A stretch of 64,000 bases of DNA from Paraburkholderia aspalathi (lineage in GTDB: Bacteria > Pseudomonadota > Gammaproteobacteria > Burkholderiales > Burkholderiaceae), in NCBI RefSeq assembly GCF_900116445.1, contig NZ_FPBH01000018.1, positions 1 to 64,000 of the forward strand, written 5' to 3'. The first letter of the stretch is position 1; every line of letters starts with the position of its first letter. A program made the position numbers and the translations under genes. The notes under the pieces were generated by a model, which made no database searches, had not been told where the DNA came from, and worked only from the letters and a program-made list of their open reading frames with translations. Below, in pieces: positions 7,767-17,688 of this stretch.

Positions 7767-8091
7767 GACGTACTCTTCTTTGGTTCGGTGCATTGATCCG
7801 CCAAATCTGCCCCTTTTTTGGGCATGGCGGCGATCCGCAATATTACCGGAATTTGTCAATTGGACAGATATTTACCCATGCGGCATCGCCGCAAAGTGCC
7901 TGAGACATGTCCGGGCCCGCGTGACGGACCCGTCATACACAGCGTGTATGCTTTGATCCGCAGCTAGTCGTTTGGACAGGCGCGCCGGGCGCCTGGCATG
8001 CATTGCGACGATCGGCCCGAGGTAACTGGAACCACGATCGACGCCCGCATGGCCCGCGCATGACTCTCGTTTCCCAAAAAGGAGAAAAACG
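7767..8091. other. Divergent intergenic region
   Basis: This separates the rubredoxin gene from the DUF4399 gene and must hold both promoters. A short dyad, TGTC-AATTG-GACA, is visible at 7855-7867. No gene was recognised. Confidence 0.3.
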
Positions 8092-8493
8092 ATGTTTAAA
8101 AACAAATGGTTGGCCGGAACTGTATTGGCCGGGTTGCTCGCGGTATCGGGCGCGGCGCAGGCCGCTGGCGTGTCTTTCGTGCAACCGGCGGACGGCGCGA
8201 CCGTCACCAATCCGGTGCACGTGGTGTTCGGCGTCGACGGCATGAAGATCGCGCCGGCTGGCACGATGACGGAAGGCACGGGCCATCATCATCTGCTGAT
8301 CGACGGTAAGCCGCTTCCCAAGGGCGAAGTGATTCCCGCCACCGACAAATCGCTTCACTTCGGCAAAGGCCAGACCGAAACCGATCTGACGCTGCCGCCG
8401 GGTGACCACACGCTGACGCTGCAATTCGGTGACGGCGCGCATCGTTCGTATGGCCCCGAAATGAGCAAAACCATCACAGTGCACGTGAAGTAA
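8092..8493 (+). CDS. DUF4399 periplasmic protein
   Basis: The protein has 133 residues. It begins with a clear Sec signal peptide (MFKNKWLAGTVLAGLLAVSG, cleavage likely after AQA at about 24). The mature part carries the DUF4399 pattern: VSFVQPADGATV...PVHVVFGV, then GTGHHHLLID, and a C-terminal LTLQFGDGAHRSYGPEMS. It is probably a single beta-sandwich domain; the His cluster could bind metal, but this is inference. The strong site AAGGAGAAAAACG precedes the ATG. It is a single-gene unit followed by a hairpin terminator. Confidence 0.88.
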   Translation: MFKNKWLAGTVLAGLLAVSGAAQAAGVSFVQPADGATVTNPVHVVFGVDGMKIAPAGTMTEGTGHHHLLIDGKPLPKGEVIPATDKSLHFGKGQTETDLTLPPGDHTLTLQFGDGAHRSYGPEMSKTITVHVK

Positions 8494-8506
8494 CGTCACA
8501 GGTGAG

Positions 8507-8552
8507 GCGGCTGGACGAGCGCGAGCGCCGTCCGGCCGCGTTGTTCTGTTTT
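8507..8552 (+). terminator. Intrinsic terminator after DUF4399 gene
   Basis: An 11-bp stem (GCGGCTGGACG at 8507-8517 with CGTCCGGCCGC at 8529-8539, one mismatch) is followed by the T-rich GTTGTTCTGTTTT. Confidence 0.6.
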
Positions 8553-8687
8553 ATCTCCTGGCTCGCGCAGCGCTTGAACCCAGGCGGATCCGGTCTGCAT
8601 CGGGCTTGCGTACGGTTCCTCCCCATTTTGCAAGCCGGTCATTCGGCCTATCTCTTCCGGCAGACAGGCACCCGCCCGCGCGCCCGG

Positions 8688-8693
8688 TACAAT
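8688..8693 (+). promoter_or_regulatory. -10 element for uup
   Basis: TACAAT lies about 38 bases before the uup start codon. No clear -35 box is visible in the GC-rich sequence before it. Confidence 0.35.
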
Positions 8694-8731
8694 GAGCAGT
8701 TCCGACTCATCGCTGTCTTCTCCAATTCTCC

Positions 8732-10663
<1,932 letters not shown>

Positions 10664-11116
10664 TACAGGGGGGGCGGCGTGATCCGAGGTTGCGCCGAAT
10701 TCATGCAGAGGACGGGGGGCGCGGCTGCGCAGCGGGCCCGTCGCAGTTTTTTACGGTCCCGTAGCGGTTTCATCGCGGTCGCACAATTGGCCGAAGTCGT
10801 GCGTCGCGCCTTATCCAAACGGCCAATCCCGCACCACGTGAATTGCCGCCCGTATCGAAATCAGTAAAATACCCCGCGAACAGGCTTCCCCGGCGTTCGC
10901 ACCGGCTGGCCGTTGCCGGGCTGTTGAGTAAGCCCGCATCGAGCCGCCGTCGAGCGCGCCCATGGGAAGCCAGGCGATAAAACACGTTGCCCGCACTGCG
11001 GGCACCCCACCTAACCCCGTTGTTTCGTTTCGCTTTTTTTGAAAACTCAACGCATTGTCCACGGACCTGCCTACAGGACCTGTGGACAACGATGAACCGA
11101 CGCACCCGAGTCAACC
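10664..11116. other. Intergenic region between uup and parE
   Basis: No gene is seen. A T-run at 10746-10751 after a weak CTGCG/CGCAG stem could terminate uup. The right end carries the dyad described separately. The promoter of parE must lie here but no convincing -35/-10 pair stands out. Confidence 0.35.
11055..11089. promoter_or_regulatory. Inverted repeat upstream of parE
   Basis: TTGTCCAC (11055-11062) and GTGGACAA (11082-11089) form a perfect 8-bp dyad with a 19-bp centre that itself repeats GGACCTG/AGGACC. It ends 27 bases before the parE ATG. The arms resemble a DnaA box (TTATCCACA) with one or two changes. A regulator binding site or an RNA hairpin in the leader is possible. Confidence 0.4.
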
Positions 11117-13102
11117 ATGTCTACGAAAAAGCCAAACGCCGCGTATAGCGAAGCGTCGATCAAGGTGTTGAAGGGCCTGGAGCCGGTCAAGCAACGGCCC
11201 GGGATGTACACCCGCACCGAAAATCCGCTGCACATCATTCAGGAAGTTATCGACAACGCGTCGGACGAGGCCCTTGGCGGCCACGGCCGGCAAATCACGG
11301 TCACGCTGCACACGGACCATTCGGTCTCGGTCGAAGACGACGGCCGCGGCATTCCGTTCGGCCTGCATCCGGAAGAAGGCGTGCCGGTTGTCGAAATCGT
11401 TTTCACGCGCCTGCACGCTGGCGGCAAGTTCGATAAAGCCGCCGGCGGCGCGTACACGTTCTCGGGCGGCCTGCACGGCGTCGGCGTGTCGGTCACCAAC
11501 GCGCTGTCCACCCGCCTCGACGTCACCGTATGGCGCGACGGCAAAATCGCCGAGCTGAGTTTTGCCAACGGCGACGTCGCCAAGCAGCTTGAAGTACGCC
11601 CCGCGACCAAAGGCGATAAGAAGTCGGGCACGCGCGTTACCGCGTGGGCCAATCCGAAGTACTTCGATTCACCGAACCTGCCGCTGGGCGAATTGCAGCG
11701 TCTGCTGCGCTCGAAGGCGGTGCTGCTGCCGGGTGTCGAAGTCACGCTGATCAACGAGAAAACCGGCGAAACGCAAACCTGGAAATACGAAGACGGTCTG
11801 CGCGGCTATTTGCTCGAAGGCATGAACGGCAGCGATCTGCTGATCCCGCTGTTCGAAGGCGAGCGCTATGTCGAAAACTCGCGCGCCAGTGAAGAGACGT
11901 TTGCCGAAGGCGAGGGCGCCTCGTGGGTCGTCGCATGGAGCGAAGAAGGCACGCTGATGCGCGAGTCGTACGTCAATCTGATTCCGACGCCTGCGGGCGG
12001 CACGCACGAATCCGGTTTGCGCGACGGTCTGTTCCAGGCGGTGAAGAGCTTTGTCGAGCTGCATAACCTGCAGCCGAAGGGTGTGAAGCTGCTGGCGGAA
12101 GACGTGTTCGCGCGCGTGTCGTTCGTGCTGTCGGCGAAGGTGCTCGATCCGCAATTCCAAGGGCAGATCAAGGAGCGCCTGAATAGCCGTGATGCGGTCA
12201 AGCTGGTGTCGTCGTTTTCGCGGCCGGCTTTGGAGCTGTGGCTGAACCAGCACGTCGAGCACGGCAAGAAACTCGCTGACCTCGTCATCAAACAGGCGCA
12301 GGCGCGCACCCGTGCCGGCCAGAAGGTCGAGAAGCGCAAGAGCTCGGGCGTGGCCGTTCTGCCGGGCAAGCTGACCGATTGCGAATCGACGGAAATCGGC
12401 CGCAACGAATTGTTCCTCGTCGAGGGTGACTCGGCGGGCGGTTCGGCGAAAATGGGCCGCGACAAGGAATACCAGGCGATCCTGCCGCTGCGCGGCAAGG
12501 TGCTGAACACCTGGGAAACCGAGCGCGACCGCCTGTTCGCCAACAACGAAGTGCACGACATTTCGGTGGCGATCGGCGTCGATCCGCATAGCCCGGACGA
12601 CAAGGTCGATCTGTCGAATCTGCGTTACGGCAAGATCTGCATCTTGTCGGACGCTGACGTCGACGGTTCGCACATCCAGGTGTTGCTGCTCACGCTGTTC
12701 TTCAAGCATTTCCCGCAACTGATCGAACGCGGGCATGTGTGCGTGGCGCGTCCGCCGCTGTTCCGGGTCGATGCGCCCGCGCGCGGCAAGAAGCCGGCGC
12801 AGAAGCTCTATGCGCTCGACGAAGGCGAACTCGAAGCGATCCTGGACAAGCTGCGCAAAGACGGCGTACGCGACACGCAATGGTCCATCAGCCGCTTCAA
12901 AGGCCTGGGCGAAATGAGCGCGGAGCAGTTGTGGGACACCACGATGAACCCTGACACGCGGCGACTGACGCCGGTGGCACTCGGCGAACTCGACTATGAC
13001 GCCACGGTGGCGCGTATGACGATGCTGATGGGCAAGGGCGAAGCGGCGTCGCGGCGCAGCTGGCTGGAAGAAAAGGGCAACGAAGTGGAAGCGGATATCT
13101 GA
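11117..13102 (+). CDS. parE: DNA topoisomerase IV subunit B
   Basis: The ATPase subunit of topoisomerase IV, 661 residues, which decatenates daughter chromosomes together with ParC. The GHKL ATP site is visible: E43 and N47 in EVIDNASDEAL, DDGRGIP, and GGLHGVG. The C-terminal half holds the TOPRIM domain with EGDSAGGSAKMGRD, PLRGKVLN and DADVDGSHI (metal-binding acidic residues), then a closing FKGLGEMSAEQLW. It lacks the roughly 170-residue insert of many proteobacterial GyrB proteins, and the adjacent parC confirms ParE. Stop and parC start are 67 bases apart, so they probably form one operon. Confidence 0.97.
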   Translation: MSTKKPNAAYSEASIKVLKGLEPVKQRPGMYTRTENPLHIIQEVIDNASDEALGGHGRQITVTLHTDHSVSVEDDGRGIPFGLHPEEGVPVVEIVFTRLHAGGKFDKAAGGAYTFSGGLHGVGVSVTNALSTRLDVTVWRDGKIAELSFANGDVAKQLEVRPATKGDKKSGTRVTAWANPKYFDSPNLPLGELQRLLRSKAVLLPGVEVTLINEKTGETQTWKYEDGLRGYLLEGMNGSDLLIPLFEGERYVENSRASEETFAEGEGASWVVAWSEEGTLMRESYVNLIPTPAGGTHESGLRDGLFQAVKSFVELHNLQPKGVKLLAEDVFARVSFVLSAKVLDPQFQGQIKERLNSRDAVKLVSSFSRPALELWLNQHVEHGKKLADLVIKQAQARTRAGQKVEKRKSSGVAVLPGKLTDCESTEIGRNELFLVEGDSAGGSAKMGRDKEYQAILPLRGKVLNTWETERDRLFANNEVHDISVAIGVDPHSPDDKVDLSNLRYGKICILSDADVDGSHIQVLLLTLFFKHFPQLIERGHVCVARPPLFRVDAPARGKKPAQKLYALDEGELEAILDKLRKDGVRDTQWSISRFKGLGEMSAEQLWDTTMNPDTRRLTPVALGELDYDATVARMTMLMGKGEAASRRSWLEEKGNEVEADI

Positions 13103-13169
13103 GCGGGCGTTCTTAACAACGCTCTGCCTTCGCACGAAACTTCACGCCAAACACGGATACGGAATCTAG

Positions 13170-15494
13170 ATGGACGACGATAACACTCTCGACCTTTTCA
13201 CCGAGCCGCCGCCCCCGGAGGGCGACTTCCTGACGCTCGGCAACTACGCGGAACGCCAGTACCTCGACTACGCGGTGAGCGTGGTCAAGGGGCGCGCGCT
13301 GCCTGACGTATGCGACGGCCAGAAGCCGGTGCAGCGCCGCATCCTGTTCGCCATGAACGACATGGGCCTTGGCGATAACGCCAAGCCCGTCAAGTCGGCG
13401 CGCGTGGTCGGCGATGTGCTGGGTAAGTACCACCCGCACGGCGACCAGTCCGCGTATGACGCGCTGGTGCGTCTCGCGCAAGACTTTTCGATGCGCTATC
13501 CGCTGATCGACGGCCAGGGCAACTTCGGCTCGCGCGACGGCGACGGCGCAGCGGCCATGCGCTACACCGAAGCGCGCCTGACGCCGATCGCGAAGCTGCT
13601 GCTCGACGAGATCGACCAGGGCACGGTCGACTTCATGAAGAACTACGACGGCGAGTTCGAAGAGCCGAGGCTGTTGCCCGCGCGCTTGCCATTCGTGCTG
13701 CTGAATGGCGCATCCGGCATTGCAGTGGGTCTCGCCACGGAAATCCCGTCGCACAATCTGCGTGAAGTCGCAGCGGCTGCGGTCGCGATGATCCGCAATC
13801 CGAAGATCGAGCACGCCGAGTTGATGCAACACATCGCCGGGCCGGACTTCCCGGGCGGCGGCCAGATCATTTCGAGCGACGCCGAGATTTCCGCGGCCTA
13901 CGAAACCGGCCGCGGCAGCCTGAAGGTGCGCGCCCGCTGGAAGATCGAAGAGCTCGCGCGCGGCCAGTGGCAGCTCGTGATTACCGAACTGCCGCCGAAC
14001 ACGGCCGCGCAGAAGGTGCTCGAAGAAATCGAAGAGCAGACCAACCCGAAGATCAAGCTCGGCAAGAAGGCGCTTACGCCCGAGCAGTTGCAGACCAAGC
14101 AGACCATGCTCGCGCTGCTCGATGCCGTGCGCGACGAGTCGGGCCGGGACTCACCGGTGCGTCTCGTGTTCGAGCCGAAGTCGAGCCGCATCGATCAAAC
14201 CGACTTCGTCAACACGTTGCTCGCCCATACGAGTCTCGAGTCGAATGCATCGCTCAATATGGTGATGGTGGGCGGCGATGGCCGGCCGCGTCAGAAGGGC
14301 TTGAGCGAGATCATCCACGAGTGGATCGCGTTCCGCTTCGCGACGGTTACGCGCCGCACGCGTCATCGCTTGAGCAAGGTCGACGACCGGATCCATATTC
14401 TCGAAGGCCGGATGATCGTCTTTTTGAATATCGACGAAGTCATTCGCATCATCCGCGAATCGGATGAGCCGAAGGTCGCGTTGATGGCCGCATTCGGCTT
14501 GTCGGACCGTCAGACCGAAGACATTCTCGAAATCCGCCTGCGTCAGTTGGCGCGTCTCGAGAAGATCAAGATCGAGAAGGAACTGTCCGAACTGCGCGAC
14601 GAGAAAGCCAAGCTCGAAGAACTGCTCGGCAGCGAAACCGCGATGAAGCGTCTGCTCATCAAGGAAATCGAAGGCGACGCGAAGCAATACGGCGACGAGC
14701 GCCGCACGCTGATCCAGCAGGAAAAGCGCGCGACGTTCGAAGCACGTGTAGTCGACGAGCCGGTGACGGTGGTGGTGTCGCAGAAGGGCTGGGTGCGCGC
14801 GCTGAAGGGCCACGGCCTGGATGTGGCCGGTTTCACGTTCAAGGCCGGTGACGGCCTCTACGCGGCGTTCCAGTGCCGCACGCCGGACACGCTGGTCGCA
14901 TGGGGCAGCAATGGCCGTGTCTATTCGGTGGCGGTGGCAATGCTGCCGGGCGGTCGAGGTGATGGCGTGCCGGTCACGTCACTGATCGAACTCGAGTCGG
15001 GCAGCCACCTGATGCATTACTACGCGGCGTCCGCGGATCAGGCTTTGCTGCTTGCATCGAGCAACGGCTTCGGCTTTGTCGCCAAGGTCGGCGATATGGT
15101 GAGCCGCGTGAAGGCGGGCAAGTCGTTCATGACGATCGACGCTGGCGCTGCACCGCTCGCGCCGATGCCGATGCTGCCGGATGCGACGCATATCGCGTGT
15201 TTGTCTTCAGGTGGACGCCTGCTGGTGTTCGGCCTCGACGAAATGAAGACGCTCTCGGGCGGCGGACGCGGCGTTACGCTGATGGCGCTCGACGACAAGG
15301 AAACGCTGGTTCAGGCGCTGTCCATCAACAAGGCGGGCGTGGTGTTGATCGGCACGCGTCGAGGTGGCCGTGTCGACGAAGAGAAGCTGAGCGGCGCCAC
15401 GCTCACGCCGCATATCGGCAAGCGGGCGCGCAAGGGGCGTGCGCCTGAGAGCAAGATGAAGCTCGACGGTATGCGTCCGGTACTCGCTGCGTAA
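13170..15494 (+). CDS. parC: DNA topoisomerase IV subunit A
   Basis: The DNA-cleaving subunit, 774 residues. The quinolone-resistance region reads YHPHGDQSAYDALVRLAQ, and the catalytic tyrosine is Y132 in AMRYTEARL. The winged-helix, tower and coiled-coil regions follow. From about 490 there are the degenerate beta-pinwheel blades, with GRGV-like repeats (GGGRGVTLM) near the end. The shorter C-terminal domain without a GyrA box supports ParC over GyrA. It lies directly downstream of parE. A large hairpin follows the stop. Confidence 0.97.
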   Translation: MDDDNTLDLFTEPPPPEGDFLTLGNYAERQYLDYAVSVVKGRALPDVCDGQKPVQRRILFAMNDMGLGDNAKPVKSARVVGDVLGKYHPHGDQSAYDALVRLAQDFSMRYPLIDGQGNFGSRDGDGAAAMRYTEARLTPIAKLLLDEIDQGTVDFMKNYDGEFEEPRLLPARLPFVLLNGASGIAVGLATEIPSHNLREVAAAAVAMIRNPKIEHAELMQHIAGPDFPGGGQIISSDAEISAAYETGRGSLKVRARWKIEELARGQWQLVITELPPNTAAQKVLEEIEEQTNPKIKLGKKALTPEQLQTKQTMLALLDAVRDESGRDSPVRLVFEPKSSRIDQTDFVNTLLAHTSLESNASLNMVMVGGDGRPRQKGLSEIIHEWIAFRFATVTRRTRHRLSKVDDRIHILEGRMIVFLNIDEVIRIIRESDEPKVALMAAFGLSDRQTEDILEIRLRQLARLEKIKIEKELSELRDEKAKLEELLGSETAMKRLLIKEIEGDAKQYGDERRTLIQQEKRATFEARVVDEPVTVVVSQKGWVRALKGHGLDVAGFTFKAGDGLYAAFQCRTPDTLVAWGSNGRVYSVAVAMLPGGRGDGVPVTSLIELESGSHLMHYYAASADQALLLASSNGFGFVAKVGDMVSRVKAGKSFMTIDAGAAPLAPMPMLPDATHIACLSSGGRLLVFGLDEMKTLSGGGRGVTLMALDDKETLVQALSINKAGVVLIGTRRGGRVDEEKLSGATLTPHIGKRARKGRAPESKMKLDGMRPVLAA

Positions 15495-15542
15495 TCGTAG
15501 CTAGCAGGTCGTAGCTGGAATTAGGTAGAACCAGGCATGAAC

Positions 15543-15599
15543 GCGGCGTGTGCTTTAAAGTGCAAACAGCAACAACGCGCACCTTGAAGCACACGCCGC
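15543..15599. terminator. Long hairpin downstream of parC
   Basis: A 21-bp stem (15543-15563 with 15579-15599; one G:U pair and one mismatch) encloses a 15-base loop. It starts 48 bases after the parC stop. There is no U-tract on either strand, so it may block or stabilise 3' ends rather than terminate intrinsically. Confidence 0.5.
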
Positions 15600-15787
15600 A
15601 CGCCGCAAAATTCCGGGGTGCAGCACCGTCGCGGTATCGGGCGCGCTGCAATAACAACTACAAAGAATGTTAAGACGCAGCCAGTACATGGAACTGAGCG
15701 CATAGCGCGCGGTCGAATGCGCTCAATAGCCGCTATAAATATCACTCGTCATAAGCGGTGTGGCGTCATCGGGAGAGGAAAACAATT

Positions 15788-16246
15788 ATGAACAAAGCTG
15801 TCGAACTCGCACTCTTTTTGCATCTGCTCGCAGTCGCCGTGTGGGTGGGTGGGATGGTATTCGCGCATTTCTGTCTGCGCCCGGCCATTGCCGATCTTTC
15901 GCCGCAACTACGCTTGCCTTTGTGGGAATCGGTGTTCAGCCGCTTCTTCAACTGGGTCGCCGCAGCCGTGCTGGTGATTCTCCTCACGGGCGGCTTCCTG
16001 CTGATGCAATTCGGTGGTGGTCACGCCACGTGGCCGTTGCATGCCATGGCCGGCCTCGGCATCGTGATGATGCTGATCTTCGGGCACATTCGTTTCGCCG
16101 TGTTCCCGCGCATTCGCCGTGCGGTGCAGGCGCAGAAGTGGCCGGATGGCGCGCAGGCAGTCGGTACGATTCGGCGTCTGGTGCTGGTGAATATCGTGCT
16201 GGGCGTGGTGACGATCGGCGTAGCGGTGTTGTCGCGCGGGTTCTGA
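15788..16246 (+). CDS. CopD-family integral membrane protein
   Basis: The protein has 152 residues and four predicted membrane helices (about 7-29, 50-72, 84-104 and 126-148). The first helix has the FLHLLAVAVWVGGM pattern of CopD-domain proteins, where a His and the WxGG motif are conserved, and a second His lies in FGHIRFAVFP. Related proteins are linked to copper handling or are heme-binding. Neither can be shown here. The ATG at 15788 has GAGAGGAAA upstream and is preferred to an upstream in-frame ATG at 15758. It converges with chrA, only 12 bases apart, without a terminator between them. Confidence 0.8.
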   Translation: MNKAVELALFLHLLAVAVWVGGMVFAHFCLRPAIADLSPQLRLPLWESVFSRFFNWVAAAVLVILLTGGFLLMQFGGGHATWPLHAMAGLGIVMMLIFGHIRFAVFPRIRRAVQAQKWPDGAQAVGTIRRLVLVNIVLGVVTIGVAVLSRGF

Positions 16247-16258
16247 CGCCCGGCCCGC

Positions 16259-17467
16259 CTACTGCATGGCGCCGTAGGCAAGCCACAAGCCACACGCGGC
16301 CGCCACGGTTCCGTACACCGCGTACACCGGCACCTTGAGCTTTGCGAAGCACATGCCGGAGAACAGCGCCGTCACCAGATACACAGGTTTAAACGGCACA
16401 TGCACCGCGATGCGCAGCACGGCCACCGCCAGAAACGCGGTGGTGACCGCGCGCAAGATCCGCATGCCGTGCTCGAAACGCGGATTGGCCTTCAACTGAT
16501 GCAGATGCCGCTGCGCCAGCACGACGAGGCAGCCAGACGGCACAAAGAGCGCGAGCGTAGCAATCAGCGCGCCCACCCAGCCATCCACCAGATAGCCGAA
16601 GAACGGCACCACATTCAGCAGCGGTCCCGGCGACAACGGGGAGAGCGAAAACGCCAAGGTGAAGTCGTTATCCGACACGCCGATCGCCGGCGTGACGAAC
16701 AATGTCTTAAGTACCGGCAACGCCGAGAAGCCGCCACCAAACAAGGTCATGCCCGCACCAGCCAGCCGCGGCCACAGCAGCGCCAGTTCATAGCGATGCG
16801 GCAACGGCAGGGCGAACAACACCAGCAACACGCTCAATGCGGCCAGCATCTGCCAGTCCCCGCGACCGATCGACAGCACGATGCGAGTATTGCGAACCGG
16901 GCTGACGAACCAACCGGTGCCGAAGGCTGCGCCGAGCATCAACACATAGGCCGCTGGGCTGCGTGCATAGAAAAGCGCCACACAACCGAGCACCGCCGCG
17001 ATCCATTCGAGCTTGCCGCGTACCAGCGCGCGCGTCTGTTTGTACCAGGTGATCGCGATCAGCGTGGCCAGCACCACGCTGAAGTGATTGAGCAGGGTTT
17101 GGGAAGCAGCGGCGCGCACGAGCGGCGTGCGATAGAAGATCGCGAATAGCGTCATCAGAATGAAAAAGGGCAGCACGCTGGCGACGCCCGCCACCCAGGC
17201 GCCGGTGCGTCCACGCAGCGCATGTCCCAGTTGCACGGCGACATTGCAGCCCACCGGTCCCGGCACCATCCAGGCAAGCGCGATCAGATCGGAAAACGCC
17301 ACGCGCGAGAGCCGCCCCTCGCGTTCTACGTAGTGGTTTTCGAGTTGCGCCATCAGCGCGAGACCGCCCCACGACAACGCCGACAGGCCGAACACGACCC
17401 GGAACAGCGTCCATAGCGGTTCCCGTTTCCCTCGCCTAGCGGCATTCTGGCTCGTGATCGACTGCAT
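16259..17467 (-). CDS. chrA: Chromate transporter ChrA
   Basis: A 402-residue CHR-family membrane protein. It has two homologous CHR domains, each starting with the family motif: FGLSALSWGGLALMAQLE near residue 27 and AGMTLFGGGFSALPVLK in the second half. Proline- and glycine-containing segments (WMVPGPVGCNVAVQLG; SPLSPGPLLNVVPFFGYLV) match the conserved GPxGP-type stretch after each. About ten helices are expected. Long-chain ChrA proteins export chromate, driven by the proton motive force. No chrB regulator is adjacent, so the substrate may differ or regulation may be from elsewhere. Confidence 0.9.
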   Translation of the reverse strand: MQSITSQNAARRGKREPLWTLFRVVFGLSALSWGGLALMAQLENHYVEREGRLSRVAFSDLIALAWMVPGPVGCNVAVQLGHALRGRTGAWVAGVASVLPFFILMTLFAIFYRTPLVRAAASQTLLNHFSVVLATLIAITWYKQTRALVRGKLEWIAAVLGCVALFYARSPAAYVLMLGAAFGTGWFVSPVRNTRIVLSIGRGDWQMLAALSVLLVLFALPLPHRYELALLWPRLAGAGMTLFGGGFSALPVLKTLFVTPAIGVSDNDFTLAFSLSPLSPGPLLNVVPFFGYLVDGWVGALIATLALFVPSGCLVVLAQRHLHQLKANPRFEHGMRILRAVTTAFLAVAVLRIAVHVPFKPVYLVTALFSGMCFAKLKVPVYAVYGTVAAACGLWLAYGAMQ

Positions 17468-17688
17468 GGCGACGCGGGCCCCCGCATTCGGGCGGCCCGC
17501 CCTCTGAGATCATTGTTGTGTGTGTATTGGCGCGGCTCGCAGACGGCATCGCGCTGTGATGCATTACAGCGTGAATGTAGCCGGTTTTGCGAAGCAGCGG
17601 TTGGATAAGCGTGGGGCCGCGGCACATACGCTTACAGGCTGCACGCGGCGCGCTTGTGTGTGACTGGCGCGCCACCGCCGGGCCGCAT

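Noticed and set aside
11669..13135. 488-codon minus-strand frame opposite parE
   Set aside because: Same cause: a GC-skewed shadow frame of a clear topoisomerase gene.
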